DNA of 50,430 nt. It comes from an uncultured Bacilli bacterium. GTDB taxonomy: Bacteria > Bacillota_I > Bacilli_A > RF39 > UBA660. The stretch covers positions 1-50,430 of the forward strand of contig CAJUHL010000009.1 of assembly GCA_910586425.1 (NCBI GenBank), written 5' to 3'. Positions 42,809-50,264 of this stretch are shown here, in pieces; the stretch's first letter is position 1, and each line of letters begins with the position of its first letter. Both the position numbers and the translations under genes were made by a program. The notes beneath the pieces were generated by a model. That model had not been told where the DNA came from. It worked only from the letters and a program-made list of their open reading frames with translations, and made no database searches.

Positions 42809-42925
42809 CCTGTATTTATATTGAGTTCAAAGACAATATCATAAATCCAGATTTTTATCGTCAGCTAAACTTTTTTGTATATAATTTGATATGAATGTAA
42901 AATAAGCCTGTTTCATATAAAAATT

Positions 42926-42953
42926 AGAATGACTTATGGACATTCTTTTTTTG
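42926..42953 (+). terminator. terminator before typA
   Basis: AGAATG (42926-42931) / CATTCT (42941-42946), 9-base loop, then T-run. The 120 bases between the GATase stop and this hairpin hold no gene. Confidence 0.7.
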
Positions 42954-42977
42954 ACGAATCATTGACGTAAATATCAT

Positions 42978-43006
42978 TTGACTTGATAAAAAGCATGTGC
43001 TATAAT
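42978..43006 (+). promoter_or_regulatory. sigma-A promoter of typA
   Basis: TTGACT (42978-42983) and TATAAT (43001-43006), spacer 17. Confidence 0.75.
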
Positions 43007-43033
43007 ACCAAAGGTTATTGAGGAAGTGTATAG

Positions 43034-44842
43034 ATGAAAAATATAAGAAATATTGCAATTATTGCCCATGTTGACCATGGTAAGACAACATTAGTCGATC
43101 AATTATTAAAACAATCAGGAACATTTAGGAGTAATGAATCCGTTGACGAAAGAGTCATGGATAGTAATGACATTGAAAAAGAAAGAGGTATTACAATTTT
43201 AGCCAAAACAACGGCAATTGACTATAAAGGATATCGTATCAATATATTAGATACCCCAGGACATGCTGACTTTGGTGGAGAAGTAGAGCGTATCATGAAT
43301 ATGGTGGATGGAGTACTGTTAGTTGTAGATGCTTATGAAGGAACTATGCCACAAACAAGATTTGTTCTGAAAAAAGCATTAGAAGCAGGTGTAACACCTA
43401 TTTTAGTTGTCAACAAGATAGACAAACCAACCGCACGACCTTCTCAAGTTGTAGATGAAGTTTTAGATTTATTCATTGAACTAGGTGCAGATGAAACACA
43501 ATTGGAATTTCCAGTTGTATATGCATCAGGGCTTACAGGTACTTCCAGTTTAGAACCTGATCTTTCTACCCAAAAACCAACCATGGATCCTATTTTAGAT
43601 TTAATCATCAGCGAAATTCCAGAACCTAGAGTAAGTGAAGGAGCATTACAATTTCAACCTGCACTTTTAGACTATAATGATTTCGTAGGAAGAATTGGAA
43701 TTGGCGTTGTCAAACGAGGTAAAATGAAAGTGAATGAAATGGTATCCTGTGTAAGATTAGATGGAAGTATCAAACAATTTAGAATTCAAAAAATGTTTGG
43801 ATATTTTGGACTAAAACGAATTGAAATTGCAGAAGCAAATGCTGGAGATATTGTTGCAATCGCAGGGCTTCCAGATATTAGTGTAGGAGAGACAGTATGT
43901 GAAATTGGACATGAAGAAGCACTTCCAATCTTAAGAATTGATGAGCCAACACTTCAAATGACATTTGGAGTGAATACCTCTCCATTTGTAGGACGTGAAG
44001 GAAAAATTATTACCGCTCGTAAAATTGAAGAAAGATTGTTAAAAGAAACGGAACGAGATGTATCTTTGAAAATTAGACCGAATGATTCTGAATCCTTTAT
44101 CGTATCTGGTAGAGGAGAATTACACCTTTCTATTTTAATTGAAAATATGAGAAGAGAAGGATTTGAATTACAAGTATCCAAACCAGAAGTAATTACCAAA
44201 GAAATCGATGGTGTAAAATGTGAGCCGTATGAAGATGTCCAAATTGATGTTCCAGATGAATATGTGGGAAATGTCATTGAAGCTTTGGGAAATCGTGAAG
44301 GTGCGATGGAACACATGAGCAATAGTGAAGGACAAACAAGGCTAATTTATACCATGCCATCAAGGGGATTAATCGGATTTTCAACTGAATTTATGACGAT
44401 GACCAAAGGATATGGAATGATGAGCCATACCTTCAAAGAATATCGCAAAATGGCAGGCGGAAAAGTCGGAGAAAGAAAACTAGGCGTATTAGTTTCTATG
44501 GAAAATGGAAAAGCAACTGCTTATGCTTTGGGACAACTAGAAGATAGAGGTATTATGTTTGTAGAACCAGGCGCTGATATCTATGAAGGTATGATTGTTG
44601 GAGAACATAGCCATGACAATGATTTGGCGGTAAACGTGGTAAAAGGTAAAAACTTAACCAATACAAGAAGTGCCGGAAAAGATCATACAGTTGTACTAAA
44701 ACGTCCAAGATTGATGAGTCTTGAATATTGTTTAGATTATATCAATAGTGATGAATTAGTGGAAATTACACCTGTTAATTTCCGATTACGTAAAAAGATA
44801 TTGAATACAAATGAAAGAAAGAAATATGATAGTAGAAAGTAG
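43034..44842 (+). CDS. typA: ribosome-associated GTPase TypA/BipA
   Basis: TypA (BipA) is a translational GTPase related to EF-G that aids 50S assembly and stress growth. The 602-residue product has G1 [13 protein letters not shown], switch [15 protein letters not shown]3 [14 protein letters not shown]4 NKIDKP (GTP-binding domain 1-200), then domain II, the two alpha-beta domains and the BipA-specific C-terminal domain ([31 protein letters not shown]). The length is normal. It has its own promoter, and a weak hairpin terminator overlaps its end. Confidence 0.97.
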   Translation: MKNIRNIAIIAHVDHGKTTLVDQLLKQSGTFRSNESVDERVMDSNDIEKERGITILAKTTAIDYKGYRINILDTPGHADFGGEVERIMNMVDGVLLVVDAYEGTMPQTRFVLKKALEAGVTPILVVNKIDKPTARPSQVVDEVLDLFIELGADETQLEFPVVYASGLTGTSSLEPDLSTQKPTMDPILDLIISEIPEPRVSEGALQFQPALLDYNDFVGRIGIGVVKRGKMKVNEMVSCVRLDGSIKQFRIQKMFGYFGLKRIEIAEANAGDIVAIAGLPDISVGETVCEIGHEEALPILRIDEPTLQMTFGVNTSPFVGREGKIITARKIEERLLKETERDVSLKIRPNDSESFIVSGRGELHLSILIENMRREGFELQVSKPEVITKEIDGVKCEPYEDVQIDVPDEYVGNVIEALGNREGAMEHMSNSEGQTRLIYTMPSRGLIGFSTEFMTMTKGYGMMSHTFKEYRKMAGGKVGERKLGVLVSMENGKATAYALGQLEDRGIMFVEPGADIYEGMIVGEHSHDNDLAVNVVKGKNLTNTRSAGKDHTVVLKRPRLMSLEYCLDYINSDELVEITPVNFRLRKKILNTNERKKYDSRK

Positions 44843-44857
44843 TATCTTTCTTTTTTT
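44814..44857 (+). terminator. terminator after typA
   Basis: AAAGAAAGA (44814-44822) / TCTTTCTTT (44845-44853) with a 22-base loop and T-run. The long loop weakens it. Confidence 0.5.
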
Positions 44858-44885
44858 GACACCATAAATAGAATAGGAGAATAAA

Positions 44886-45878
44886 ATGACAGCAAAACAA
44901 ACGGTTCCTCTAGAATCGTTACAACAAGTAATAAATGAAACAGATAGAAACATGATTTTAACAAGTTCTATTCTAGGACTTCCAGAAACATACATATATG
45001 AATATAAAAGAGAAAACAAAGATAAAATTATAGCAATTACAAAAATGCATGAAATGAGAACACAAATCACATTGGCTCAAAAAGCTGATTATGAAAAACT
45101 AAAGGGAATAAAGATGGATGAGTTGGATACTCTATTTTATATAGAATCTGAACTTGTCAAAAATTTATGTGACCAGTTAATTGATTCTAAATTAAAAAAT
45201 ACAGAATGGTCTCAAAGTAAAAAACAAAAAAGGATCGCATACATAAAAGAATTAAGAGAATATATTATTAAAAATCAACAAAATTTTTATTTAGCGTTAA
45301 ATCAACAATATAGAAGTCAATATGAAAAGTATATCTATTTAGAACATTTGAAACAAATTATGGAAGAAAATTATGATTGGCAATGGGGAATTATGAATAT
45401 TGATCAACCAATTGAAAATGCAGAGCGATTACAAAAATGTATAAAAGAAATAATACGTCGTAGACAATTAAAACCATCTCGTGTACTATTAACAGCATAT
45501 GACCCTACCATACAATCAGCAACCAAAAAAGGTTCCTTTCGTATTTTAAAATTAAATGAAAAAATGAATTATAGCCAACTGGTGGAACAAGCCTTACTCA
45601 TTTTATATCATTTATACCCAAGACTACGAAATAAAGCATTCCAATATAATATAAAAAAGGCCATAACTAGTCCTGCATTGCAACTACTTTATGATATGAA
45701 AAATAATCCTACTGTAGAATTTATGGATGGAATTCGTGATTTTTATGAACTCTGTAATGGTGGAGAAGTAATTCGTTTAACTGAATTGAAATGTTTTTCT
45801 CGTCTTTATGATTGTATTCAACAAAGAATGAATGGCACCATAGATGAAGATAATAAAAAGCCGAAGCTTTATTTATAA
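44886..45878 (+). CDS. hypothetical protein, 330 residues
   Basis: AATAGGAG precedes ATG. The protein is soluble, almost entirely helical in appearance and rich in Lys, Glu, Gln, Leu and Ile, starting MTAKQTVPLESLQQVINETD. A conserved-looking block is YDWQWGIMNIDQPIENAERL (about 159-178), followed by a very basic IRRRQLKPSR (about 189-198). This and a basic region near 110 could bind nucleic acid, but that is inference. It has its own terminator, shared with the convergent regulator. No family recognised. Confidence 0.65.
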   Translation: MTAKQTVPLESLQQVINETDRNMILTSSILGLPETYIYEYKRENKDKIIAITKMHEMRTQITLAQKADYEKLKGIKMDELDTLFYIESELVKNLCDQLIDSKLKNTEWSQSKKQKRIAYIKELREYIIKNQQNFYLALNQQYRSQYEKYIYLEHLKQIMEENYDWQWGIMNIDQPIENAERLQKCIKEIIRRRQLKPSRVLLTAYDPTIQSATKKGSFRILKLNEKMNYSQLVEQALLILYHLYPRLRNKAFQYNIKKAITSPALQLLYDMKNNPTVEFMDGIRDFYELCNGGEVIRLTELKCFSRLYDCIQQRMNGTIDEDNKKPKLYL

Positions 45879-45890
45879 GCTCGACTTTTT
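45855..45890. terminator. bidirectional terminator
   Basis: An interrupted stem AAAAAGcCGA-AGCTT (45855-45869) / AAGCT-CGAcTTTTT (45877-45890) between convergent genes, with A/T-runs at both ends. Confidence 0.7.
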
Positions 45891-46116
45891 ATTCTTCGTC
45901 AAAGAAGTGTCTAATATCTGTATGTAAAACAGAAGCAATTTGTTCTAAAGTATCGATTGAAATGGTTTGATAAGTAATGGATTCTAATTTTCCTATAAAA
46001 CTATCACTAAGCAATAATCTTTCTGCTAACTCTCGTTGTGTCATACCCATCATTTTCCTGTACTTTTTAATATTTTTGCCAATCACATTATATATATTTG
46101 TTTGTTTACCAGTCAT
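45889..46116 (-). CDS. small XRE-family regulator
   Basis: A 75-residue single-domain Cro/C1-type protein. The helix-turn-helix is KKYRKMMGMTQRELAERLLL...SFIGKLES at about residues 16-44. IYNVIGKNIKKYRK is shared with the zinc-ribbon regulator at 15178-15627, so the two are paralogues. It diverges from a second XRE gene at 46207 across a 90-base gap with an inverted repeat, which suggests mutual or autoregulation. Confidence 0.8.
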   Translation of the reverse strand: MTGKQTNIYNVIGKNIKKYRKMMGMTQRELAERLLLSDSFIGKLESITYQTISIDTLEQIASVLHTDIRHFFDEE

Positions 46117-46156
46117 TTACATCACCCACTTTAATTTTCTCATACAAATTCGCAAA

Positions 46157-46181
46157 ATATTATAGACTAATAATCTAATAT
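46157..46181. promoter_or_regulatory. imperfect inverted repeat between divergent XRE genes
   Basis: ATATTATAGA (46157-46166) faces TCTAATAT (46174-46181), inverted except for one extra base. It overlaps the -35 of the rightward promoter, so it is a plausible operator. Confidence 0.4.
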
Positions 46182-46191
46182 TTGATATATT
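46163..46191 (+). promoter_or_regulatory. promoter of the rightward XRE gene
   Basis: TAGACT (46163-46168) and TATATT (46186-46191), spacer 17. Confidence 0.45.
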
Positions 46192-46206
46192 AAGAGGGGT
46201 GATATA

Positions 46207-46410
46207 ATGTATAATATGCAGAGATTGAGACTTCTACGAAAAGAGAAGGGGATTACAATATATGATATGGCAAAAAAACTTTTTATCACACCTTCTTTTT
46301 ATTCACAAATTGAAAACAAAAAAAGGAGATTATTTTACGATACAGCAGTCCGCATTGGTACCATTCTTAATATGAAACCAGATGCTATTTTTTATACCAA
46401 ACAACAGTAA
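46207..46410 (+). CDS. small XRE-family regulator, second of a divergent pair
   Basis: A 67-residue single-domain Cro/C1-type protein. The helix-turn-helix is LRKEKGITIYDMAKKLFITP, then SFYSQIENKKRRL (about 10-41). AGAGGGGTG precedes ATG. It is more distant from the 45889 gene than that gene is from the one at 15178. No toxin or phage gene is next to it. Confidence 0.8.
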   Translation: MYNMQRLRLLRKEKGITIYDMAKKLFITPSFYSQIENKKRRLFYDTAVRIGTILNMKPDAIFYTKQQ

Positions 46411-46430
46411 GTCACGATAGACTTTTTTTG
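46409..46430 (+). terminator. short terminator after the rightward XRE gene
   Basis: AAGTC (46409-46413) / GACTT (46420-46424), 6-base loop, seven T. It overlaps the 3' end of the convergent gene. Confidence 0.6.
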
Positions 46431-46705
46431 ATGTCATCAATTTCCTTTTGTAGCGCTTGCATCATTTTTTGCATGATTGCTACAGTTTCTTCGGCGGAAG
46501 GCGTTTTTTTTTGATTTGGGTCCAGTCCGCGCTCTGCCTGTACTTGTTTATAATATGCATTTGTAGACAATACTTGTGCAACCAACATAAGCCAGTTTCC
46601 AAGCGCATTTTGTTCATTTGCAGTCAAATCATCAATTAGTAGATAACCTACGACCACAGCACTAAAGGAGAATACTTTTGCAGGTACATTGGGAATTAAG
46701 TTCAT
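46412..46705 (-). CDS. small hypothetical protein, 97 residues
   Basis: The frame is open from 46744, but the minus-strand AAGGAGG fixes ATG 46705 (MNLIPNVPAKVFSFSAVVVG). The first 50 residues are moderately hydrophobic with one possible membrane segment (about 10-26). The C-terminal half is charged and helical (TVAIMQKMMQALQKEIDDIK), a possible coiled coil. It has no known family name that I can recall. The neighbours are regulators and spore-coat genes. Confidence 0.7.
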   Translation of the reverse strand: MNLIPNVPAKVFSFSAVVVGYLLIDDLTANEQNALGNWLMLVAQVLSTNAYYKQVQAERGLDPNQKKTPSAEETVAIMQKMMQALQKEIDDIKKSLS

Positions 46706-46926
46706 AATATCCTCCTTTTCATTAGTATATGAGAATGAATCCAAATTTCATAACTGATATTACCATTAAAAGTCATATTTGTAGAGAAAATAACATAATC
46801 TATAGTAAACTGCTTGCTTAACCATACAAATTATGTTATATTTAGATTGGTTTAAAATTATGTTGTCACTTTCCTTTTTGAAAGAACATTATAATTCTAA
46901 GATCCAAATCAAAAAGGAGGTACAAA

Positions 46927-47145
46927 ATGGAAAAAACATATGAGGATATTACCATCGTTTGTAAAGATTGTGGTAAAGAATTCGTGTTTGAAGCTGGTCA
47001 ACAAAGACATTTCGAATCTTTAGGATTTACAAATCAACCTGTGAGATGTAAGGAATGCCGCGATAAGAAAAAAGCGGAACGAAATAATCATGGAACAAAT
47101 GATTTTAAAAGAAACCGTGAAGATGACTATAGTCAAGCTGCGTAA
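46927..47145 (+). CDS. small zinc-ribbon protein
   Basis: A 72-residue protein with IVCKDCGKEFVFEAGQQRHF (about 10-29) and VRCKECRDKK (about 39-48), that is CxxC...CxxC of the zf-trcl type (putative zinc-binding domain with a GQQxxFxxxGF motif). The tail is basic, hydrophilic and probably disordered. Such proteins are common in Bacillota, with no assigned function. AAGGAGGTAC precedes ATG. Confidence 0.85.
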   Translation: MEKTYEDITIVCKDCGKEFVFEAGQQRHFESLGFTNQPVRCKECRDKKKAERNNHGTNDFKRNREDDYSQAA

Positions 47146-47148
47146 ACA

Positions 47149-47174
47149 AAAAACTCTTAATCTTAAGAGTTTTT
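47149..47174. terminator. bidirectional terminator
   Basis: 12-bp inverted repeat AAAAACTCTTAA (47149-47160) / TTAAGAGTTTTT (47163-47174). It serves both the zinc-ribbon gene and the convergent cotJC. Confidence 0.85.
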
Positions 47175-47729
47175 CTTTTGCATATCTAAATAGTAGTTAC
47201 GAAGTTCTTTAAATCTTTGATAATGGATAATTTCTCTTTGTCTTAAGAAAGAAAGTGGTCCCAAAATATCAGGGTCATTGGTCATATCCATTAGATGCTC
47301 ATAAGTAGCACGTGCCCTTTGTTCTGCTGCCATATCACTTTCGATATTGGCAATTGGATCCCCTGCTGTCTTAATATAAGCCATAGTAAATGGATTTCCA
47401 AATGAATCCGATGGAAATAAGTCCATTCCAAATTGTGCATAATTCGCACCCAAACCTGCTGCTTCCATTTCTTCAATGCTAGCTCCGTTTGTAAGTTGAT
47501 AAACCATGGTAGAAATGATTTCGACATGAGCAAGTTCCTCAGTTCCAATGTCTGTTAACAATGCTTTTCCCTTTTCATCAGGCATGGTATAACGTTGATT
47601 TAAATATTGCCAAGCCGCAGATAATTCTCCAGCTGGGCCTCCATATTGTGTAACCAAATATTTGGCCATCCGTAAGTCTTTATTTTTAATATTGACAGGA
47701 TATTCTAATTTTTTCTTATAAATCCACAT
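47163..47729 (-). CDS. cotJC: spore coat protein CotJC (manganese catalase family)
   Basis: The 188-residue product starts MWIYKKKLEYPVNIKNKDLR and is the CotJC type of manganese catalase-like protein. The di-metal ligands lie in GGPAGELSAAWQYL, GTEELAHVEIIST (Glu, Glu, His) and MAAEQRARATYEHLM. CotJC is in the spore coat or outer layer and is made in the mother cell. It lies 12 bases after the CotJA-CotJB fusion gene, the usual cotJ operon order. Confidence 0.95.
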   Translation of the reverse strand: MWIYKKKLEYPVNIKNKDLRMAKYLVTQYGGPAGELSAAWQYLNQRYTMPDEKGKALLTDIGTEELAHVEIISTMVYQLTNGASIEEMEAAGLGANYAQFGMDLFPSDSFGNPFTMAYIKTAGDPIANIESDMAAEQRARATYEHLMDMTNDPDILGPLSFLRQREIIHYQRFKELRNYYLDMQKKNS

Positions 47730-47741
47730 ATTCGCTCCCCC

Positions 47742-48182
47742 TTACTCATTTTCCCATGGCCATGGGCGATTGTCCCAAGCCCAAGGATATCCATTTGACG
47801 CATCGCTATCTACTAAAATAGGACCATATTTGCTTTCGTATTGTTGTCTTAATCTATTTGCTTCCATGCGATATTGATTGAATAATGCAATCATATCCTT
47901 ATCATTTTGATATAAGTCTAAATATAAATTGATATCAATGGTTGCGAATGACAGTGCATCTAAAAACATAAGCAATTGTTCTTTTTCATTCATTGGTTTA
48001 ATATCAAGTGGTTGATTTAACTTATAGCCGTTGTAAAGATTTGGAAACATATTTCCTCTAATAAATCCTTGGTATGGATCAAAAAGTGTGTTCGCATTGG
48101 CATCCTCTGTATAGAGTGGTTGATTAAAATTGTCATTGGCATATTGGTAGTAATCTAAATTTTTATTTTGGTAATTATACAT
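47742..48182 (-). CDS. CotJA-CotJB fusion spore coat protein
   Basis: The frame is open from 48224, but the minus-strand AAGGGAG fixes ATG 48182 (146 residues). Residues 1-34 are Tyr/Asn-rich. Residues 35-60 (DPYQGFIRGNMFPNLYNGYK) match CotJA, whose core is RGTxFPxLxxPY. Residues 66-146 match CotJB: KEQLLMFLDALSF, INLYLDLYQND, a YESKYGPI turn, and the ending YPWAWDNRPWPWEN, which is very characteristic. In Bacillus cotJA and cotJB are separate genes. A possible SigE -10 CATACGAT lies at 48211-48204 (minus strand). Confidence 0.88.
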   Translation of the reverse strand: MYNYQNKNLDYYQYANDNFNQPLYTEDANANTLFDPYQGFIRGNMFPNLYNGYKLNQPLDIKPMNEKEQLLMFLDALSFATIDINLYLDLYQNDKDMIALFNQYRMEANRLRQQYESKYGPILVDSDASNGYPWAWDNRPWPWENE

Positions 48183-48447
48183 AAAAATTTCTCCCTTCAC
48201 TTTATCGTATGGTTTTTTAACCATTTGGTATGGGTATGTAACTATTTTTCCAAATCTCTTTAAAGTTCGGACATTATTTTTTATGATTGAGACAGATTTT
48301 GAAAATTTGCAGATAACATACTGTAAAATTTTGGAAAAAGGGGTTACAATAATGTAGGTTAGGATAAAGTGATTTCAATCATGGATCTTATGATTTTACA
48401 ATTATTTACTAACTGCACACAGAATAGAATTAGGGGTTGTATGATGT
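48183..48447. other. intergenic between the divergent cotJ operon and LytTR gene
   Basis: No ORF. It holds ATGGTTTTTTAACCAT (48209-48224, 6-bp inverted repeat) and CATACGAT on the minus strand (48211-48204), which resembles a SigE -10 (CATACAnT) but has no clear -35. TACAAT (48346-48351) with TGTAAA 17 bases upstream is a weak rightward promoter candidate. Confidence 0.4.
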
Positions 48448-49149
48448 ATGATAAATTATATTATATGTGATGATAAAGCTTTATTTAGAAAAGAAGTAGA
48501 GAAAATTATTGATCGTGTCATGATGCGCAATGATATGGTATACAGGAAAAATTTCTTTGAAAGTTATGACAATCGTTTTATGAAGCTTATGAATCAGAAA
48601 AGTACACTTAAGATTTACATATTAGATATTGAAGTGAACGGAAAATCTGGAATTGAGATTGCCAAACAAATTCGCAATGATGACATTGAAAGCATGTTGA
48701 TTTTTTGTACTGCTTATTATGAAAAGTATAAAAAGGACATGCTAAAAAGTAAATTTTTATTTCTAGATTTTATTGATAAGAGTGGAAACTATCAGAAAGA
48801 ATTAGAAGATTCAATTGAACTTGCTCTTAAAAATTTGAGTATGAAAAATATCATACGTTTTAAGAATCAGAACATTGTTCATACAATTGCGACAAAGGAT
48901 ATTTTATATATCATAAGAGATAAAGACCGTAAATGTACAATTCAAACAACAGACAATCAAATTATTGTAAATAAAACTTTGATTGAACTGAAAAATATGT
49001 TAGATAGTCGTTTTGTATATGCACATAGGGCATGCATTGTAAATTATGACCGTATTTCACAGTTTAATAAAAAGGATAAAACAATTTTATTTGATAATAA
49101 TATGGGAACAGACCTTGTATCATCGAGATTTAAAATGAACGACGAATAG
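48448..49149 (+). CDS. LytTR-family response regulator
   Basis: The 233-residue product has a receiver domain (1-125): acidic pair CDDK at residues 7-9, phosphoacceptor Asp60 in YILDIEVNGKSG, a Thr near 87 (FCTAYY) and a Lys at 110 (FIDKSG). A LytTR DNA-binding domain follows (about 138-230: ILYIIRDKDRKCTIQTTDN, YAHRACIVNYDRI). This is the AgrA/VirR/ComE type. Three ATGs stand together; 48448 is in frame and 8 bases after TAGGGG. No histidine kinase or peptide gene is adjacent, so it is an orphan here. Confidence 0.88.
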   Translation: MINYIICDDKALFRKEVEKIIDRVMMRNDMVYRKNFFESYDNRFMKLMNQKSTLKIYILDIEVNGKSGIEIAKQIRNDDIESMLIFCTAYYEKYKKDMLKSKFLFLDFIDKSGNYQKELEDSIELALKNLSMKNIIRFKNQNIVHTIATKDILYIIRDKDRKCTIQTTDNQIIVNKTLIELKNMLDSRFVYAHRACIVNYDRISQFNKKDKTILFDNNMGTDLVSSRFKMNDE

Positions 49150-49161
49150 TGTATCAATTAT

Positions 49162-49189
49162 TTGCTGATTGCAAAATATGTGATACTAT
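49162..49189 (+). promoter_or_regulatory. extended -10 promoter
   Basis: TTGCTG (49162-49167), 16 bases, then TACTAT (49184-49189) preceded by TG (TGATACTAT). A 6-bp hairpin AATGAT/ATCATT (49212-49226) follows in the leader. Confidence 0.45.
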
Positions 49190-49250
49190 ATATTTGGAAT
49201 TATTTTAAAATAATGATTCAATCATTGTTTGTAATAAGGAGGAAATATTT

Positions 49251-50072
49251 ATGGCACAGGGATTATGTGGAGGTTTGACATCATATGAGACGCAATCGCA
49301 ACAAGATATCTATAATGATATCGTTAAGTGGATGGAATTTACCAATGATACAAATGGTAATATAACTGAACGTATTACGCAACTAATGAGCAGTGGATTT
49401 TGGAATAAAATACCTATTAATTTTCAGGTTACTATTTTATCTACCGTTCGTTATTTTGAAACGATAAAGGCAGACTTGGCCTTAATTAAAAAGGCGATTG
49501 AAAAGGATAATGTAACGAAAAAAGAAGTTGTTTTACTCAAAAAAATTGGTTTAATGGCAACGGATTTTAATATAAACTATGGGAAAACTTATAAAGAGGA
49601 TTTACATAGTTGGGCAGACTATAATAATACAGAATTTCGGGTAGCAGAGAGGATTTATCAAGAGGGTAGAGATTATTTTGTTACATTGCAAGATGCGTGT
49701 AATGCAGCAAATAGGTTGGAGGATTATATGAATCAATCACAAGGAAATGTAGTAAATATTGGTGGAGATGTAGAACAAATACAAATACAAAATGGAGATA
49801 ATAATAGGATGTATATGGGTAGCAACATGGATTATGATCAAGTAAGAATCATTTTAAATAAAATTGATGCTTTGTTAGAGAGTAATAAAAATCAAGATAA
49901 TTGCATGGACGAAATCAAAAAAGTAGTATTGGAAGCAATTGAGATGGTCAATGAAAAAGAAACTCCATCTAAAATAAAAAAGGCACTTGATTCTGTCAAA
50001 TCATTGGCAAATGGGGTAGCAGAAAATCTAGTAGCAGCACAAATTATCCAGTTACTGTCTATATTATTTTAA
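49251..50072 (+). CDS. unknown protein with a GDNN-type repeat linker and helical ends
   Basis: A perfect AAGGAGG precedes ATG. The 273-residue protein has a helical N-terminal part (1-165), then a short beta-type stretch VVNIGGDVEQIQIQNGDNNR (about 167-186) followed by DYDQVRIILNKIDALL. It ends with helical KIKKALDSVKSLANGVAENL and AAQIIQLLSILF, which could be a membrane-seeking tail. Gly-Asp/Asn-Asn linkers with such KxxLDSVKSLANGVA tails are, from memory, seen in AbiTii-like and other bacterial defence-associated proteins. No enzymatic domain is visible. It sits between an orphan LytTR regulator and tRNA-His, a typical place for accessory genes. Function unknown. Confidence 0.6.
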   Translation: MAQGLCGGLTSYETQSQQDIYNDIVKWMEFTNDTNGNITERITQLMSSGFWNKIPINFQVTILSTVRYFETIKADLALIKKAIEKDNVTKKEVVLLKKIGLMATDFNINYGKTYKEDLHSWADYNNTEFRVAERIYQEGRDYFVTLQDACNAANRLEDYMNQSQGNVVNIGGDVEQIQIQNGDNNRMYMGSNMDYDQVRIILNKIDALLESNKNQDNCMDEIKKVVLEAIEMVNEKETPSKIKKALDSVKSLANGVAENLVAAQIIQLLSILF

Positions 50073-50091
50073 TAAGTTTTGATAAAAACAC

Positions 50092-50119
50092 TTGCTTATT
50101 CTATAATTTATGATAAAAT
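50092..50119 (+). promoter_or_regulatory. promoter of tRNA-His
   Basis: TTGCTT (50092-50097) and TAAAAT (50114-50119), spacer 16. Confidence 0.5.
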
Positions 50120-50142
50120 ATTAGATGTAACTTATGTTACAT

Positions 50143-50220
50143 GGCGTGGTTGGTGAAGTGGTTAACACGGTAGATTGTGGTTCTATTATTTCGTGGGTTC
50201 GATTCCCACACTGCGCCCCA
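50143..50220 (+). tRNA. tRNA-His (anticodon GTG)
   Basis: A full cloverleaf: acceptor GCGTGGT (50144-50150) with ACTGCGC, D stem GTG/CAC, anticodon stem GTAGA/TCTAT with loop TTGTGGT (anticodon 50177-50179), T arm CGTGGGTTCGATTCCCACA. The extra G at position -1 (50143) faces discriminator C, the hallmark of tRNA-His. CCA is encoded (50218-50220). Confidence 0.97.
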
Positions 50221-50235
50221 TATTTATGTAAAACT

Positions 50236-50264
50236 AGAACCCCATTAAATTGGTGGTTCTTTTA
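50236..50264 (+). terminator. terminator after tRNA-His
   Basis: AGAACCCCA (50236-50244) pairs with TGG-T-GGTTCT (50251-50260, one bulge), then TTTT. Confidence 0.75.

Noticed and set aside
50143..50220. tRNA-His as an integration (att) site
   Set aside because: No second copy of the tRNA 3' end was seen and no integrase gene is in the window.
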